In this document: in pieces, positions 46,264-58,149 of the stretch
How positions within the stretch are numbered: the stretch's first letter is position 1
How the letters are laid out: each line of letters opens with the position of its first letter
Assembly (NCBI RefSeq): GCF_018812025.1
Contig: NC_063061.1
Coordinates: 9,533,589-9,597,588 of the forward strand
DNA length: 64,000 bases
Source of the DNA: Megalobrama amblycephala
Taxonomy: Eukaryota; Chordata; Actinopteri; Cypriniformes; Xenocyprididae
Reading direction: 5' to 3'
The notes under the pieces: model-generated
Seen by the model: the letters and a program-made list of their open reading frames with translations, nothing else
What the model was told of the DNA's origin: nothing
Database searches by the model: none
Position numbers and translations under genes: made by a program

Positions 46264-46305
46264 AGGATCTCCCATCTCAATTTGATGTTGTCATTCTCGG
46301 AACAG
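46254..46305 (+). CDS. chm: chm exon 1: N-terminus of Rab escort protein 1
   Basis: The ATG at 46254 opens MAAEDLPSQFDVVILGT plus one base, followed by a GT donor (G|GTACGA, intron from 46306). The sequence matches the start of vertebrate REP-1 (LPS.FDV..IGTG), where the first exon is equally short and also ends in phase 1. REP-1 binds newly made Rab GTPases and presents them to Rab geranylgeranyl transferase in the cytosol; its loss causes choroideremia in humans. The residues are the first strand and the beginning of the glycine-rich loop of the GDI-like fold; the rest (starting LPES in known proteins) is in exon 2, which I did not find in the window. The divergent position beside dach2 supports the call strongly. 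Confidence 0.88.
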
Positions 46306-46924
46306 GTACGAAATGCCTACATTAATATGATCATTTGTAATGGTTTGCTCTCCAGACGTGTATTTTGTGGCCGGTATCGCTGTGGAAAATGAGTGTAAGG
46401 TGATAGTGTCTGTGTTTTGCTACAGACACGTGAAACAGACAGCGAGAAATAAACGCTAAAGCTAATGGGGCTGATAATTTTTGACATAAGTTATGAGGAA
46501 CGGCATTTATATATTTCTTTTGACGGGCATTTCAATGTGTAATAGGAGGGAAACTGTAATAAAGAGAAAAATAAATCCCAGAATAACATGTGACATAGGC
46601 TGGTCGTGAATGAGAGATGCTGAATCACAGATGAGCTGGAGATGGTGATGGAGGAACAGTGACTTTACTGTGTTCATTCTGTATGTCACGGTCATTCCTG
46701 AGTCTATTTAGTACATAACTGTGGATCATAATACTTGAGTGACATCCTGTCTTGATTCGTTGCTTAAATCTCATTAAGTTGGCCGTTTTTGAAATGACAG
46801 TTTCTGAAGTACAAGCACAGCATGAGCATGAATGTGTTCGCCTTTGATTATTTATGTGTTTATTTATTTTATGCACGAGCTTTTTAGTCTTATTTACTGG
46901 GCAGTGGAGAGGACAGAACAGTTG

Positions 46925-46929
46925 AGGGA

Positions 46930-46968
<39 letters not shown>
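46925..46968 (+). repeat. (GA)n microsatellite
   Basis: GA run with a few GGGA variants at its left side; the Leu/Ser ORF on the minus strand is a translation of it. Confidence 0.95.
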
Positions 46969-46970
<2 letters not shown>

Positions 46971-47059
46971 ATGGAAATATGATGCAAGCTTGAATCGAGC
47001 CTGGATCCTTTTGAGTCAGCAGCGCTTTGTTACTGTGTGCTGCTATATGAGACTGAACT

Positions 47060-48095
47060 GTTAAAATCATTTTTAATTCTTCAAATCTGATGGATCTGGC
47101 ATATTATTATAAATAATTATTAATAATTTTAATAACTTTGTGTATTGTCAATATAAACACATTAAAATTCTACAAACCTGATGCAAATAATAAAAATAGT
47201 AATAATAATAATAATAATTATTATTATTAACACATTTCTAATAGTTAGCAACAATTATTATTAAAATAATTAATAATATTACTAACTTTGTATATATTTT
47301 GTCTATTGACTGTATAAAATGTGAAATTTTCAAAATCATATTTATTATTATGATTATTGTTATTATTAAGAACATTTATTAATCATTAATACCAACTTGT
47401 CAATATAAAAACATCAGAAATTCTCCAAATTTTGTCAAAATAAAAACATCAGAAATTCTCCAAACCTGATGCAAAAATAATAATAATATATTATTATTAT
47501 TATTATGAACACTTATTTCCAAGTTATCAACAATTATTATTAAAATATTAATAATATTACTAAGTTTGTCTATATTGTTTTTTGTCTATTGACTGTATAA
47601 AACATCAGAAATTGTCCAAATCAGATGCAAATGGCAAATATTATTATTTTTATGAACACTTATTCATAATTTTAATAACAACTTTATTTTGTATTGTCTA
47701 TTGTCAATATAAAACAACTGGAATTCCCCAAACCTGATGCAAATAATAATTATTATTATTATGAACTTGTTATTTCCAAAAGTTATTAAGAATTATTATT
47801 AAAAATATTAATAATATTGCTAGCTTTGTCTATATTGTTTTGTCTATTGACTGTATAAAACTTCTGAAATTCTCCAAATCTGATGCAAATGTCAAATAAT
47901 AATGATAATAATATTTATTATTATTATTATGCACAATTATTAAGTTATTTTCAACAATTATTATTACAATTATAAATAATAATACATTTAACAACAACTT
48001 TATTGTCTCTTTTCACTGCCTGGTAGGCCAAAAAGCTAATAATAATAATGATGATGATAATAATAATAAAAAAATTATTATAATATTATAATTTG
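47060..48095 (+). repeat. ATT-rich minisatellite with CCAAACCTGATGCAAAT marker
   Basis: The marker AAATTCTCCAAACCTGATGC (with variants) recurs at about 47165, 47448, 47605, 47717 and 47865, each followed by (AAT)n/(ATT)n and then AACAATTATTATTAAAATA and TTTGTCTATTGACTGTATAA. Irregular periods (110-290) reflect variable trinucleotide runs. At least five units. Confidence 0.8.
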
Positions 48096-49515
48096 ATAAT
48101 TTAATATAATATTGCTTCAAGCTGTAAAAACAGATCTATTAATTTCTGATGACTAAGGTCAAAGTCTGTATTAAGTATTTTAAAAAGTAATTTAGCATAC
48201 ACTTTTTAATTTCAAAGCAATTTGCAATACACTTAATACAGGAACATCCCCTTGCGGTACTCTGTGATGGCTTGAACTTGCAGGGATCAAACCAGAAGCG
48301 AATGCTACCAACCCAGAACGAACAGCGAGCTTCACAGTGGTCAGTCCTAGTTTAACATTCCCTGGCCTGGTCTAGAGTTTAGCCCTACTTTGTTGAGTGC
48401 AGCAGTGCTCTAAAGTAGTGCACACAAACCAGTTTGTGGTTTAACAGAACTGGAGCTGACCCTGACTCTGTGACCTGCTTCAAACCCAGCTTTGAATTGT
48501 AGGTTTGTGCTGCGGACCCTCTGGAGGGCTGCTACTTTACTGGACTGTGTGGTGCAGATCGAGTCCCCTGGAATGATACTGTCCTCGTTCTCTCCAGTGT
48601 CCTGATTCAAAGCGTAGAAGTGTGTTTATATGCAGGCCAGATCCTCAGGACAGTGCTGAAGCCAGCGGGAGATGAAGTTACTCCCCGGTGCAGGGCATTG
48701 TTCTTCACAACAGGGAGGAGAGGTAGATGGGTAAAAAAGAAGAAAAAAAGAAAAGCGGGGTTAGTGCGATCGCTAAGAGCAACGTTCTCATGCTGTGATT
48801 GATGGTGTGCAAATGAATATATCTGGCCCACTTCTGGTTCCGCTCATGCAAAACCACCAGAGCCAGTTGGTCCCAAGGCAACCGGTGACACGGGGACACT
48901 CACAGCTTGGACTATTTCTGCTCAGACTCCGTTCCGTGTCAAGGTTGCTCAGACAAGCGTGCTTGTCCCAGACTCCCTAGTTACCCCCGTTTTTGCTGCT
49001 GGATACAGGCACAAATGAGGATATGGACAGGGAGCAGTTGTTAATGAATACTGCGGCCCCTATAATGATGCCTGCTAGACCCTCTGACTGTGTGAAGAAC
49101 TGCGTTCCCGTCGGTCGCGCCCCATCAGCTGGTGAACTCGCACCTGACCCGGCTGTCCCCAGAGAGTCGATGCTCTGGGTCTGGTGTGGTTGGAGCAGAT
49201 GCCTGTGGACCTTTTCATTTTTTTATATATTGTTTGGCTCAGAGGTCCACAGTGAAATAGAATAATCAAGAACAAAACAGCAAACCAAATTCCCCCTGGC
49301 TTCAGGTTATTTTGCTGCAGTTGGTGTAGTGTGGTTTATGGAGCTGATCAGGTACCTATGACATCAACAGAATACACATCTCTCAAATATTTTTTTGAAT
49401 CTTCTGTAGATGTTATACCCCAAAATGAACCTAAGCGATTAAGAAATGAACCTGGAGCTTACATGTATGAAAACGCTCCAGTTTTTGCACCGGGTTGTTA
49501 TACAGGGCCCTATTT
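48096..49515. other. Intronic stretch, mostly unique
   Basis: No exon is supported. Overlapping small ORFs (48410-49275) have no domain. 48240-48620 and 48830-49200 have higher GC and could be old repeats. Confidence 0.4.
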
Positions 49516-49635
49516 TCACGATGCAGAAAACGTGGACGGAATCGCGGAATCCAGTCATAAAAACAGAATTTACTGTATAACGCGGAATGTCACTGAATTT
49601 GTAAAATTTTTGATAAATAAATAAAATGTAGGTCA
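49516..49635 (+). repeat. Fragment of an interspersed repeat (ACGTGGACGGAATCGCGGAA)
   Basis: A compact phrase with GAATCGCGGAATCCAGTCAT and TATAACGCGGAATGTCACTG, in the style of fish hAT or Tc1 debris. No ends are visible. Confidence 0.4.
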
Positions 49636-49744
49636 GTACAAAAATGTAGAACGGCTGTAGAAAATCAATAGCAGTTTATACTGTAAATCTAAGGCATGGG
49701 ATGTCAAAATTTGAAAGTCCCCCTGTAGTCAATTATTTTATCCC

Positions 49745-50646
49745 TTAAAGGTACAATTTGTAGGACCTGCCACTAGAGGGCGCACTACCAAAACAATAAC
49801 AATCGCGTGGTTTGATGACGCTAAGAAGGTGCGTGGAATGATGGGATTTGTTGTCTTCTACACAAACGCTGACGGCCATCAATCAGACGGAAAGATAAAT
49901 CATGGATTTAACGGATGAGGTAAAGTTTTATAAATGTATAAACTATGGATCAGACGCGTCCTCGCGTGGGTCTAGAGACGCGATGCCCCGCGTTTGGCGT
50001 GTATGCCCCGTAATACTAATCGTGTTGATCGTTATAATGGCATACGTTTTCTGTAAAGATACGAATCAAAACAACTCACCTGTCGAGTAAAACACAAGCG
50101 AGATCGGCATCTCTTTCAAGGTGAAGTTTGTCGCGAAGCTCTCTCCATCTAGAAAATGCAACACCGATATTGATCCTCGCTCTTTCTCTCCTCTTGTCCC
50201 AAACTCTTCTTGGGTCGTTTGGTTGGCCCGTACGCTTACGTTTACGGGAGCTGTCCTTGTCGACAGAACCAGCGGCAGATGGTAAACAGTAATTATGTTC
50301 CATAAATAAGTAACACAATTCACCATAAAACGTGCAAGAAATAAATAAGGAACTGCTTGAAGCAAGCTAGTGGTTTGCTGGACGCTAGACACTACTTCCG
50401 CATTTGTCCACGACACTGTTGTCATGTGGTTTCTATGTCAGTAAAGGCGGTAACAAGGGGTAACTGACGTCATTGACAGGCGACTGCACTGCCCCGTGTC
50501 ACTGTTTAGAATGGGAATTTTCTCATGATTTACAAGTAGTTGAAAACATTACAGATATTGTTAGTTACAGCTGGACAAAATATATAACACTAGCCTAGTG
50601 GTTTTTGGATATTTTACTGCGAATATCTTACAAATTGTACCTTTAT
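49745..50646. mobile_element. TTAA-type MITE family E, copy 1
   Basis: The element at 49749-50642 (894 bp) has termini AGGTACAATTTGTA and the inverse TACAAATTGTACCT. TTAA precedes it; TTAT follows, one base changed. The interior shares the right part (CACTAGCCTAGTGGTTTTTG, ATATTTTACTGC) and the left phrase CGCTAGAGG/CACTAGAGGGCG with the copy at 60310-61219. Confidence 0.85.
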
Positions 50647-51065
50647 TTCGTTGCTTTTTGGAAAACATTCAGATGAAATCCTGCAGGTGCCCGTGCCTTC
50701 TCCGTACATGAAATAAATGCACATGCTTGAATGAGCGCGGATTTCCAGCGTATTTACTTACCAGGTAGGCTAATATCTATGGTTTGATTCATTCCAGAGG
50801 CGGCCAAAATCAGAATTTATAATGGACTGAATAGCTCTCTCAGAACTTGATGTGCGATTCCACACTGACTGACATATTCACATGAATCACGGTCACACGC
50901 CCAGAGCAATATTGTTTTAGCTATGTTTTATAGTATCAAAATATTTCGAAGGACAAAAACATGAACTTTATTGGCTTTACTTCAAGTCAGCTGTCACTTT
51001 ACTTTGGCGTGATCCCTTATGCGCTCGCACACTTGGCACAGCCCTTGCGACGGTTCTGTCATTCA

Positions 51066-51420
51066 TTAATAGGGCTGCACGATTATGACAAAAATCATAG
51101 TTGTCGATTATTCCCTTGAAATTGTAATTGCGATTATTAATTATGATTATCACTATTTACATTGAATGATGTTTTGAATAGCTTTATATCATTGTTTGAT
51201 CCAATAATCATGTTTTGCTTGGTCTGCTCAAAGTCACGCTGGATTTTCTTCTTAGCGTAAGGTTGAGAGGTCCATCTGTCACACTTTTCCATGTTTGTGG
51301 AGTTAGTTCCTGGAGTAAATATATAGGCTGTGGTGTTGTCACGATACTGGAATTTACTTTGCTACGATACCTTGAAAAGTACTGATATTCGATACCATTT
51401 TTGATACCACGGGGGAAAAA
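51066..51420 (+). mobile_element. hAT terminal fragment (TAGGGCTGCACGATTATG)
   Basis: Opens TAGGGCTGCACGATTATGAC with the typical AAAATCATAG/TGCGATTATTAATTATG continuation. A matching inverse end, AATCATGCAGCCCTAG, is found at 61119-61134. At 51335-51410 follows TTGTCACGATACTGG, another terminal-like phrase. Neither copy is complete. Confidence 0.6.
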
Positions 51421-51470
51421 AACAATATATTAGAGAAAAAGATATATGCCACAATTCTGTCTTTGTCAAA

Positions 51471-52814
51471 GTTCCTTTGACCTCATGATTCTCATTTGCT
51501 CTGACATGCACTGTGAGCTGTAAGGTCTTATATAGACAGGTGTGTGGCTTTCCTAATCAAGTCCAATCAGTATAATCAAACACAGCTGGACTCAAATGAA
51601 GGTGTAGAACCATCTCAAGGATGATCAGAAGAAATGGACAGCACCTGAGTTTAGACTTGTGCCGGTATTCGGTAATGCGATACATCGCGATAATGAATAT
51701 GCACGATATTGTTATTGTGGGCATTTCAAAATACCGTAAATAATAATTACCAATTATTAAAATTGTTATAATGCATTTAAGAATACTTTCCCCATCAACC
51801 GTATAAAATGCACAACACCACTGTATTCTGCGTCAAAAGAACACGCCCAAGAACAAGCCCAAAGTACATGAGAAGCACATGGCGGAACGAGTGAAGGAGA
51901 CGCGCTGAATGAAAGTGCACGTTCACTCTCTGACAGCAGAGGGCGCTGATGGAACAGCAAAGTGCAACGGTTACCTCGGAAACGCCATAAACAAAGCAAC
52001 TGAGCTAGTGAAGTTTTTAAAATGCCTCAAACATATATTTTAATCTGGACTACAACATGCCCTAATGATTAGAAATGTTCTGATTATTATTTTTTTTGTT
52101 CAGTAAAAATTAAAGACATACGGCTTCATTAGTTAACATGTTAATTCATTATTACCAAACTGACAATGAAAAATAATAAAGCATTAATTATTCTTAGTTA
52201 ATGTTAATTTCTTAGTTACTGTTTAATAACATTACTAAAATCAAAAGAACTTATTTAATGGACCTGAGATAAAACTAACAATAATCAGTTGTATTTCTTA
52301 ACTCACATTAACAAAAAATAACACTTTCTGTAACAAATGTAGCTGTTGCTCAATCTTAGTTAATGCATTAAATAATGAGACCTTATTGTAAAGTGTTTCC
52401 TGTTGTTCTTTATTATATGTAAACATTCAGAGTTATTTTTGTTATTACAAAAAGAGTTCTTAAATTTGTTATACTATGACAACACTTTTTTTTGCAACTT
52501 ATTTCAATATCCTGATAATACCGTATACCACGATAAAAGCTTCAGCAATTAATCGCAACTTGAAAATTTGATACCGTCACATGCCTACCTGAGTTAAATA
52601 TGAGTGTCACAGCAAAGGGCCATGTGATATTTCAGTTTTTCTTTTTTAATAAATCTGCAAAAATGTCAACAATTCTGTGTTTTTCTGTCAATATGGGGTG
52701 CTGTGTGTACATTAATGAGGAAAAAAATGAACTTAAATGATTTTAGCAAATGGCTGCAATATAACAAAGAGTGAAAAATGTAAGGGGGTCTGAATACTTT
52801 CCGTACCCACTGTA
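51471..52814 (-). mobile_element. Truncated Tc1-like copy split by a hAT insertion
   Basis: The reverse complement matches the 5' third of the 33409-34971 element. Its outer end is CAGTGGGTACGGAAAGTATT at 52812 with flanking TA at 52813-52814. About 16 bases are missing near 52620. The sequence stops at 51471, just inside the transposase start. It retains a leader segment (TGCTCTGACATGCACTGTGA) that the longer copy has lost. The hAT element 51652-52587 interrupts it. Confidence 0.9.
51644..52595. mobile_element. hAT-type element with 8-bp duplication CCTGAGTT
   Basis: The element at 51652-52587 (936 bp) has termini TAGACTTGTGCCGGTATTCG and the inverse ending GATACCGTCACATGCCTA. The octamer CCTGAGTT is exact at 51644-51651 and 52588-52595. 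Removing the element and one octamer restores the Tc1 sequence. No transposase. Confidence 0.95.
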
Positions 52815-53154
52815 TACCGGGATAACCTGGCTTCTCTCGAGACTTTCCTGTTTCATAGATAATGATATGCTAAAGCCTGCCGGCACATTGTTGTTATTGG
52901 TTACAAGGTAGTCTGTGACGTCACAAACACCACCGATTTCAAACCGCGGGTTTTAGACTGTCTTTGGTTTACTGCGGTTTCAAACATAAAATACTCAGCA
53001 ATGGTGTTGACTTATGAATTTGCACATGATTTGTCTTAAAGCATATTAAATACACTACATAGACATATAAACATAATTAAAAACTTGATTTTCACCACAG
53101 GAGGACTTTAAAGCCTGAGGCCATCAATCATTTGCCAGTATATTGTGTAGCTTA

Positions 53155-53950
53155 AATGTAAAGTTTACCCAAAAATGAAAATTCTATCATTTACTCACCC
53201 ATGGCTACGTTCACACTGTCACTTTTTGGGATTGACAACCACATTTACTTACAGGTGTGAATCTCTAAGTGTCCCGTTCACGCAGTCTCAAATACTGTCT
53301 GTATGAATGTGCAACAGGAGTCAATCCCGTTTTCTTTTATCAGTAACATTAGTGACAGTGACCAAAGTAACATCAAAAGATCTATAAAACTGAAAAGCCT
53401 CATCACTTTGACACGACAAGTGTCCAATCGAGCCGTGAGTTCATCCATCAAATCTTCATTAACCGACAGCACCTTTTATATCTGGGTGGAGAGCGGAGCA
53501 TTTGAGTCGTGCGTAAAACACAAAACTGATGGGAGCAGATCCCTAATATATCCGCTGATAGACGCTTGCTGTCAAACGCACTCGTGTGTATCTGTGTTAA
53601 GCGCTCGGACTTGGTGAAGAGTGCCAAAGATTTTTTTTGAAGCGTTGATCATTGTAGCCAATCACAGAGTTGTTTAAGAATTCACTCAACAGTGCTCAAA
53701 ATGCCAGGGGAAATGCTGGTATCATCATGTTTTTAAAATTTCAGTACCGCTTTGGTACCGAAGTCGGTCTTTTTGACAACCCTATACAGGATTGACAACT
53801 GCATTCTGCTGCTGTGTAAATGTTGCCCATGTTACTCAAATTATTATTATTATTTTTTGTCCATACAATGGAAGTAACCAAAACTGTTCAGCAACCAACA
53901 GAAAGTCATACAGGTTTGTAACGCAGTGAGGGTGAGTAAATTATGTTTTC
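53155..53950. mobile_element. MITE family D copy interrupted by a hAT-like element
   Basis: The left arm at about 53160-53201 (TTACCCAAAAATGAAAATTC, then TTACTCACCC) and the right arm at about 53858-53948 (GGAAGTAACCAAAACTGTTC, GAAAGTCATACAGGTTTGTA, GAGGGTGAGTAAATTATG) belong to family D. Between them lies sequence that begins GGCTACGTTCACACTGTCAC and contains a hAT-style end GACAACCCTA at 53786. Exact insertion junctions are not clear. Confidence 0.6.
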
Positions 53951-54279
53951 ATAATGATGGATGACGTGGAAAAAATCTGCAGAGTGCAGAATATAGTTCT
54001 TCATTGCTCTGCTTTGTGATTTTGAATAAATAATAAACTGATAAACAGAAATATCAATAATCTGCCCCAGTGTCAGTTTATTAATTATTATTTAGTATTT
54101 TACAGCTTTAAAATAGTCTGGTATCATTATTTGGTCAATTATAAATCGTATCATTAATTTGATAAGTTATCAATACACATTAAAAAATGTGAATTAAAAT
54201 TCCATTAAAATATAAAAAAAAAAAAAAAATTATTTGCATGTGCTATGTATAAATGATTCAAATAATTATTTAGCTTTAG

Positions 54280-54960
54280 ACTGTCTAAAAAGGCTCGGAT
54301 ATGTCCTTTAAATTGGCAGTGTTTATTTCTTTATTATGTGACAGTCCTGTCGCTCTCAGCATGCTTCCCAACAGCGTACTGATATATGCTGTAAATGGAC
54401 ACCTGTACTCGTCATCGCCATAGAAGGGAAAATGGTGCCATACGTGAAAAATCTGTGTATAATTATAATTGTATAGGGAGCGCAAGTGTGAACCTTGTAT
54501 TGCGTCCTGCTTCCTCTGAAATGGAATTGCATTGCTGAGCTTGCAGGAATCATTTTTAGAAAAAAATAAATGTGGTGGCCAATTTCATGCTGAAAATGTT
54601 TGATATGTTGGTAACCAGATAAATTACTGTTTGACCTGTGAATTAGTTTCCCACTGTATCTTCCACATTATTGTTTTTCTGGCAAAATTTAGATGTAATG
54701 TCTCATGTGAACACATTTTGTAGCACATTTTTTTTCTCACCATAATCTAGAAGGCCTGCTGCAACCTGTTCATAAAAAGCTTAATATTCTAGTGATCTCG
54801 TGCAGTGGCAATAGCAAACATGTTACAAAAAGATAATCCAGTTATACATTGTATTATTGGGAAGTACGTCTTTTAAAAGGAGGGAGTCGTGTGTTAACTG
54901 GGAAAGAAATAAAGTTCATTATTGTCTGAATTCTGTATCATTCTGGCTCATTGTACTGTC
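54280..54960. promoter_or_regulatory. Candidate conserved non-coding block in chm intron 1
   Basis: Unique sequence with GTCCTTTAAATTGGCAGTG, GCTGTAAATGGACACCTGTA, TGGAATTGCATTGCTGAGC and AATAAATGTGGTGGCCAATT. Inferred from texture only. Confidence 0.3.
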
Positions 54961-55238
54961 CTGATATGGCCAAGATGCAGCCTGCACTCTAGAAGCCAAC
55001 TTAACACTGTAAACCCAATAAGTTGTCAAAACTCAAAAATATTGAGGTGATCAGTTACATCAAATTTTTTAAGTTAAGAAATTCAAAGTTTGGCAGATTT
55101 CAATTTTGAACTCATACTTTTTAATTACTCCTAACTTGAAATTTCTGAGTATTTTGAGTATTAACAGTTAATTTTAGTATTTATTCTCCCTTTTGAGTGT
55201 CATGGCAAAGTATGCTGAGAAATAGAAATCCAGCCCAG

Positions 55239-57499
55239 GGGAGCGTTTCCTAAAAGCATCGTTAGCCAACTAATATCGCAAGTTCCGTCGTAACTTACAT
55301 AGTTCAACGATTTGGTGTTTCCTGAAACCATAGTTCAAACTAGGGATGCACCGATCCGCCTTTTTCACTTCCGATACCGATCCCGATACCTGGGATTCAG
55401 TATCGGCCGATACCGATCCGATCCGATCTTCAAGTAATAAGAAAAGCGCTAAATTACCTAATAAACTGTATGCCTCACTTAGGGCTGTGACGGTCGGCAT
55501 GACAACCGCGCCACCGCGGTCGTGGAGTGTCACCGGCGGTGTGGCGTGTATATAATATATAATCTCAAAGGTCGGGTTAACCGAGAATTTTCCGTCATTG
55601 ATGGAATTGTTTTTAGCAGTGACGGAAAAAATCTGCAGCCTGTCCGTCATTTTGACAGATTACTGAGGCTGATGTAACTTAACTGTAATTCCCACCCCTG
55701 TCCAGTAGGTGGTGAGCGTGCTCCAGTGTGGCAGCAGAGCGCGAGTTCAGTCTCCAGAATAAAATGAAAACGATGCCTTTGATTACACACACCCAGTTTG
55801 TCCATTTTATTTTATATTATAATACTTATGCTTACATAAAGTTTCTAATCCGTTTTGTTTTAAATAGTTTTTATTTTTGTTGTTGCTGACTAAGTTTATG
55901 GTCAATGAATGGCTTTTCCTACGTGACATTGTTTACAACACTGATTGAACTGACGTGATACAGATTTCGGTAAGCTACTGCAACTTTCAACATATTTTTT
56001 TGATATTCATTCATGTTTATTTCCTTCTGTAAAGTAGTAAAGAAGAAGAGATGATCGCGTTCACTCACGATCCTCAAAAAGTGTTGAGATGAGATATAAG
56101 ATGAAAACTGAAAAGTGACGCAGACTTTAACTTTTCATAATACTTTCTTTTCATAATATAAATAATTGCATAGCCTATGCCTATTTGTTTATCTTATACG
56201 TTTGTGAATACATATGAAAATGTGGACGAAATCAGAAGCTATTAAATGTCTTATAATTAAAATATAAAAATTAAAATGATGCAGCAACATATGATAGATA
56301 GGACAGAACAAAAAAAAATGCTATTAAACAATCTTTCATTGCGCAAAAATATTATAATATGAACGGCTCCCATGAGCGGCACAAAGCGCTTTTATGCGTA
56401 TCCCGTGTGCAGAATGATGTGCTTGAAGCACCATGGAATCAGCGCGCAGCGGCAGCGATCCGCAGTGAAAAGTTCAAAGCACAAAGTGAAGAAAGATTGA
56501 TGCGTATTGTATTACCGGTATCTTGATTAAGTATAATAATAGAAACATTGATTCATCTTGGAGAGAGTTTCATTGTGTTGACTGTCGTAACTGAACGCGA
56601 CACGCAGTCTGAATGCTGAATGGAGAGTGACTGACAGCCGCAGCGGAGGGAGGCCTTTAAGTGAACTTTAATTTAACAACTAAAATATTCATCTGTACCT
56701 CAAATTAAACTATGGAATGGCTTCAGAACACTTGGAATATAGTGCACAGAAACTTTATGGTGCTTTTTAATGTGTTTGTGCCTTTTGTAGAGCTTAACAA
56801 CAACAGAATAGTACACGCACAATATCGGATTTTGGATCGGTCCCGTCCGGCCGATACCCGATCCGGCAAAAATGGCAGTATCGGCGCCGATACCGATCTG
56901 AATATCGGATCGGTGCATCCCTAGTTCAAACGAACATTCGCAAACTGCATCGCAAACTTGTGTGGTTGGAACGACAGCTCTTGAGCTGTGTATAGAAGCA
57001 TAGTTTCCTGTTTTAATGACATGTGGACTTAATGTCAGCTTGCTTATTTTGCTCAAGATAACGATTTATTAAGTACAATGTATATTTTTTATTTAGAATA
57101 TATACAAATGTCATTTCTATATTTTAGTTTGTCAAGAGATCTAAAGCACCGTTTTTGAAGAGTGCGCTTGTGCGTACGTGTTCTAGTATGTCAGAACAAG
57201 CATTTGATTCAATTTGAAAAATAAAGAAAAATAACTGATGAAAATAAGAATTAGTCCTCTAATGTCATGTCCGTAATTTATAGCAGAAATTTTAGCATTA
57301 ATTCGATCTCAAACGGATTCATTTAAAGAAGTTATTTCTCACCACCTGCGTGACGTCATTCACCAATGTGGTTGAACAACAGGTTTGCGACAATACAGTT
57401 TCGGGAAACAGTCGTGACTAGCTAGTTGATTTGTTCAACGATGCATCGTACTATGGTAGTGAAGCAGCGAGTTACTCCGTTGTTCGGGAAACACGCTCC
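55239..57499. mobile_element. Middle layer: palindromic element with GGGGAGCGTTTCC ends
   Basis: The left end is GGGGAGCGTTTCCTAAAAGC and the right end CGGGAAACACGCTCC. Inner phrases also mirror (TAGTTCAACGAT on the left, TTGTTCAACGATGCATCG on the right). Split by the hAT at 55341-56923. Confidence 0.65.
55333..56931. mobile_element. Inner layer: hAT-type element with 8-bp duplication GTTCAAAC
   Basis: The element at 55341-56923 (1,583 bp) has termini TAGGGATGCACCGATCC and the inverse GGATCGGTGCATCCCTA; subterminal ATCGGCCGATACCGATCC repeats are mirrored. GTTCAAAC is exact at 55333-55340 and 56924-56931. ORFs inside (55270-55650, 56700-57056, both minus) read through subterminal repeats and are not transposase. 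CpG-rich termini contrast with an AT-rich middle. Confidence 0.95.
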
Positions 57500-57723
57500 A
57501 GTTAAGTAATAAATTTAAGTTTTTCTAAATTAAAAGAAACAAGTTCAAAAAACTTAAAACAATGAAACAATTCATATTACATAAAATGTGTCAGTTTTTT
57601 GAACTGAAAAGAAAGAGAAAGTTCTAAATACTCATTAAGTTAATTTGTTTGAACTAATTTGTTTAATTTGAGATTGCAATACTCAAAGCAATTAATTATT
57701 TTGAGCGTTAGGTTTTACAGTGT

Positions 57724-58149
57724 ATACCCTTTTGGGTCTAAAATGAATGTTTTGCCACACTTGGCAATTGCTCGAGATTAATAAAAAATGTTGCCAATTG
57801 TAAATTTATGAATTTCTTCCTTTTTAAATAAATTTTTTAGTTGATTGACTTAGTCTGGGTCATATTTCACTACGAACTCTAATTAAGTTATATTTTGCTC
57901 ATAGAAAATACAATTTGGCAATATTTCATTAAGCACATTTTCATTTTTTTATTTACCGCAGTGCATAATATATTGTAATAAAAATGTTATAATATTTTAT
58001 ATTTATATTATATTATTTAAAATGATTTTATAATTTAAAATGGTAATAAGTGAAGTATTTATGTATCATGTTAGTATTTGTTATACTGCCTTTATGACAG
58101 GGTCTGAATTTCATTTTGGAAAATGGGGGGTGGATTTTTTAAATTGAGG
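57724..58149. other. AT-rich intronic stretch
   Basis: No feature recognised. Confidence 0.4.

Larger units (their letters stand above)
55004..57723. mobile_element. Outermost layer of a three-level nest
   Basis: Inverse ends ACACTGTAAACCCAATAAG (55004) and GGTTTTACAGTGT (57723) bound AAGTT/ACTC-rich arms (55004-55236, 57505-57723). The interior is wholly occupied by the palindromic element 55239-57499. Confidence 0.6.

Noticed and set aside
46625..46987. 120-codon minus-strand ORF near the chm exon
   Set aside because: Its Leu/Ser tract is the (GA)n microsatellite, and the rest has no support.
55270..57056. ORFs of 126 and 118 codons as hAT transposase
   Set aside because: They run through terminal and subterminal repeats and show none of the hAT motifs; the element is non-autonomous.
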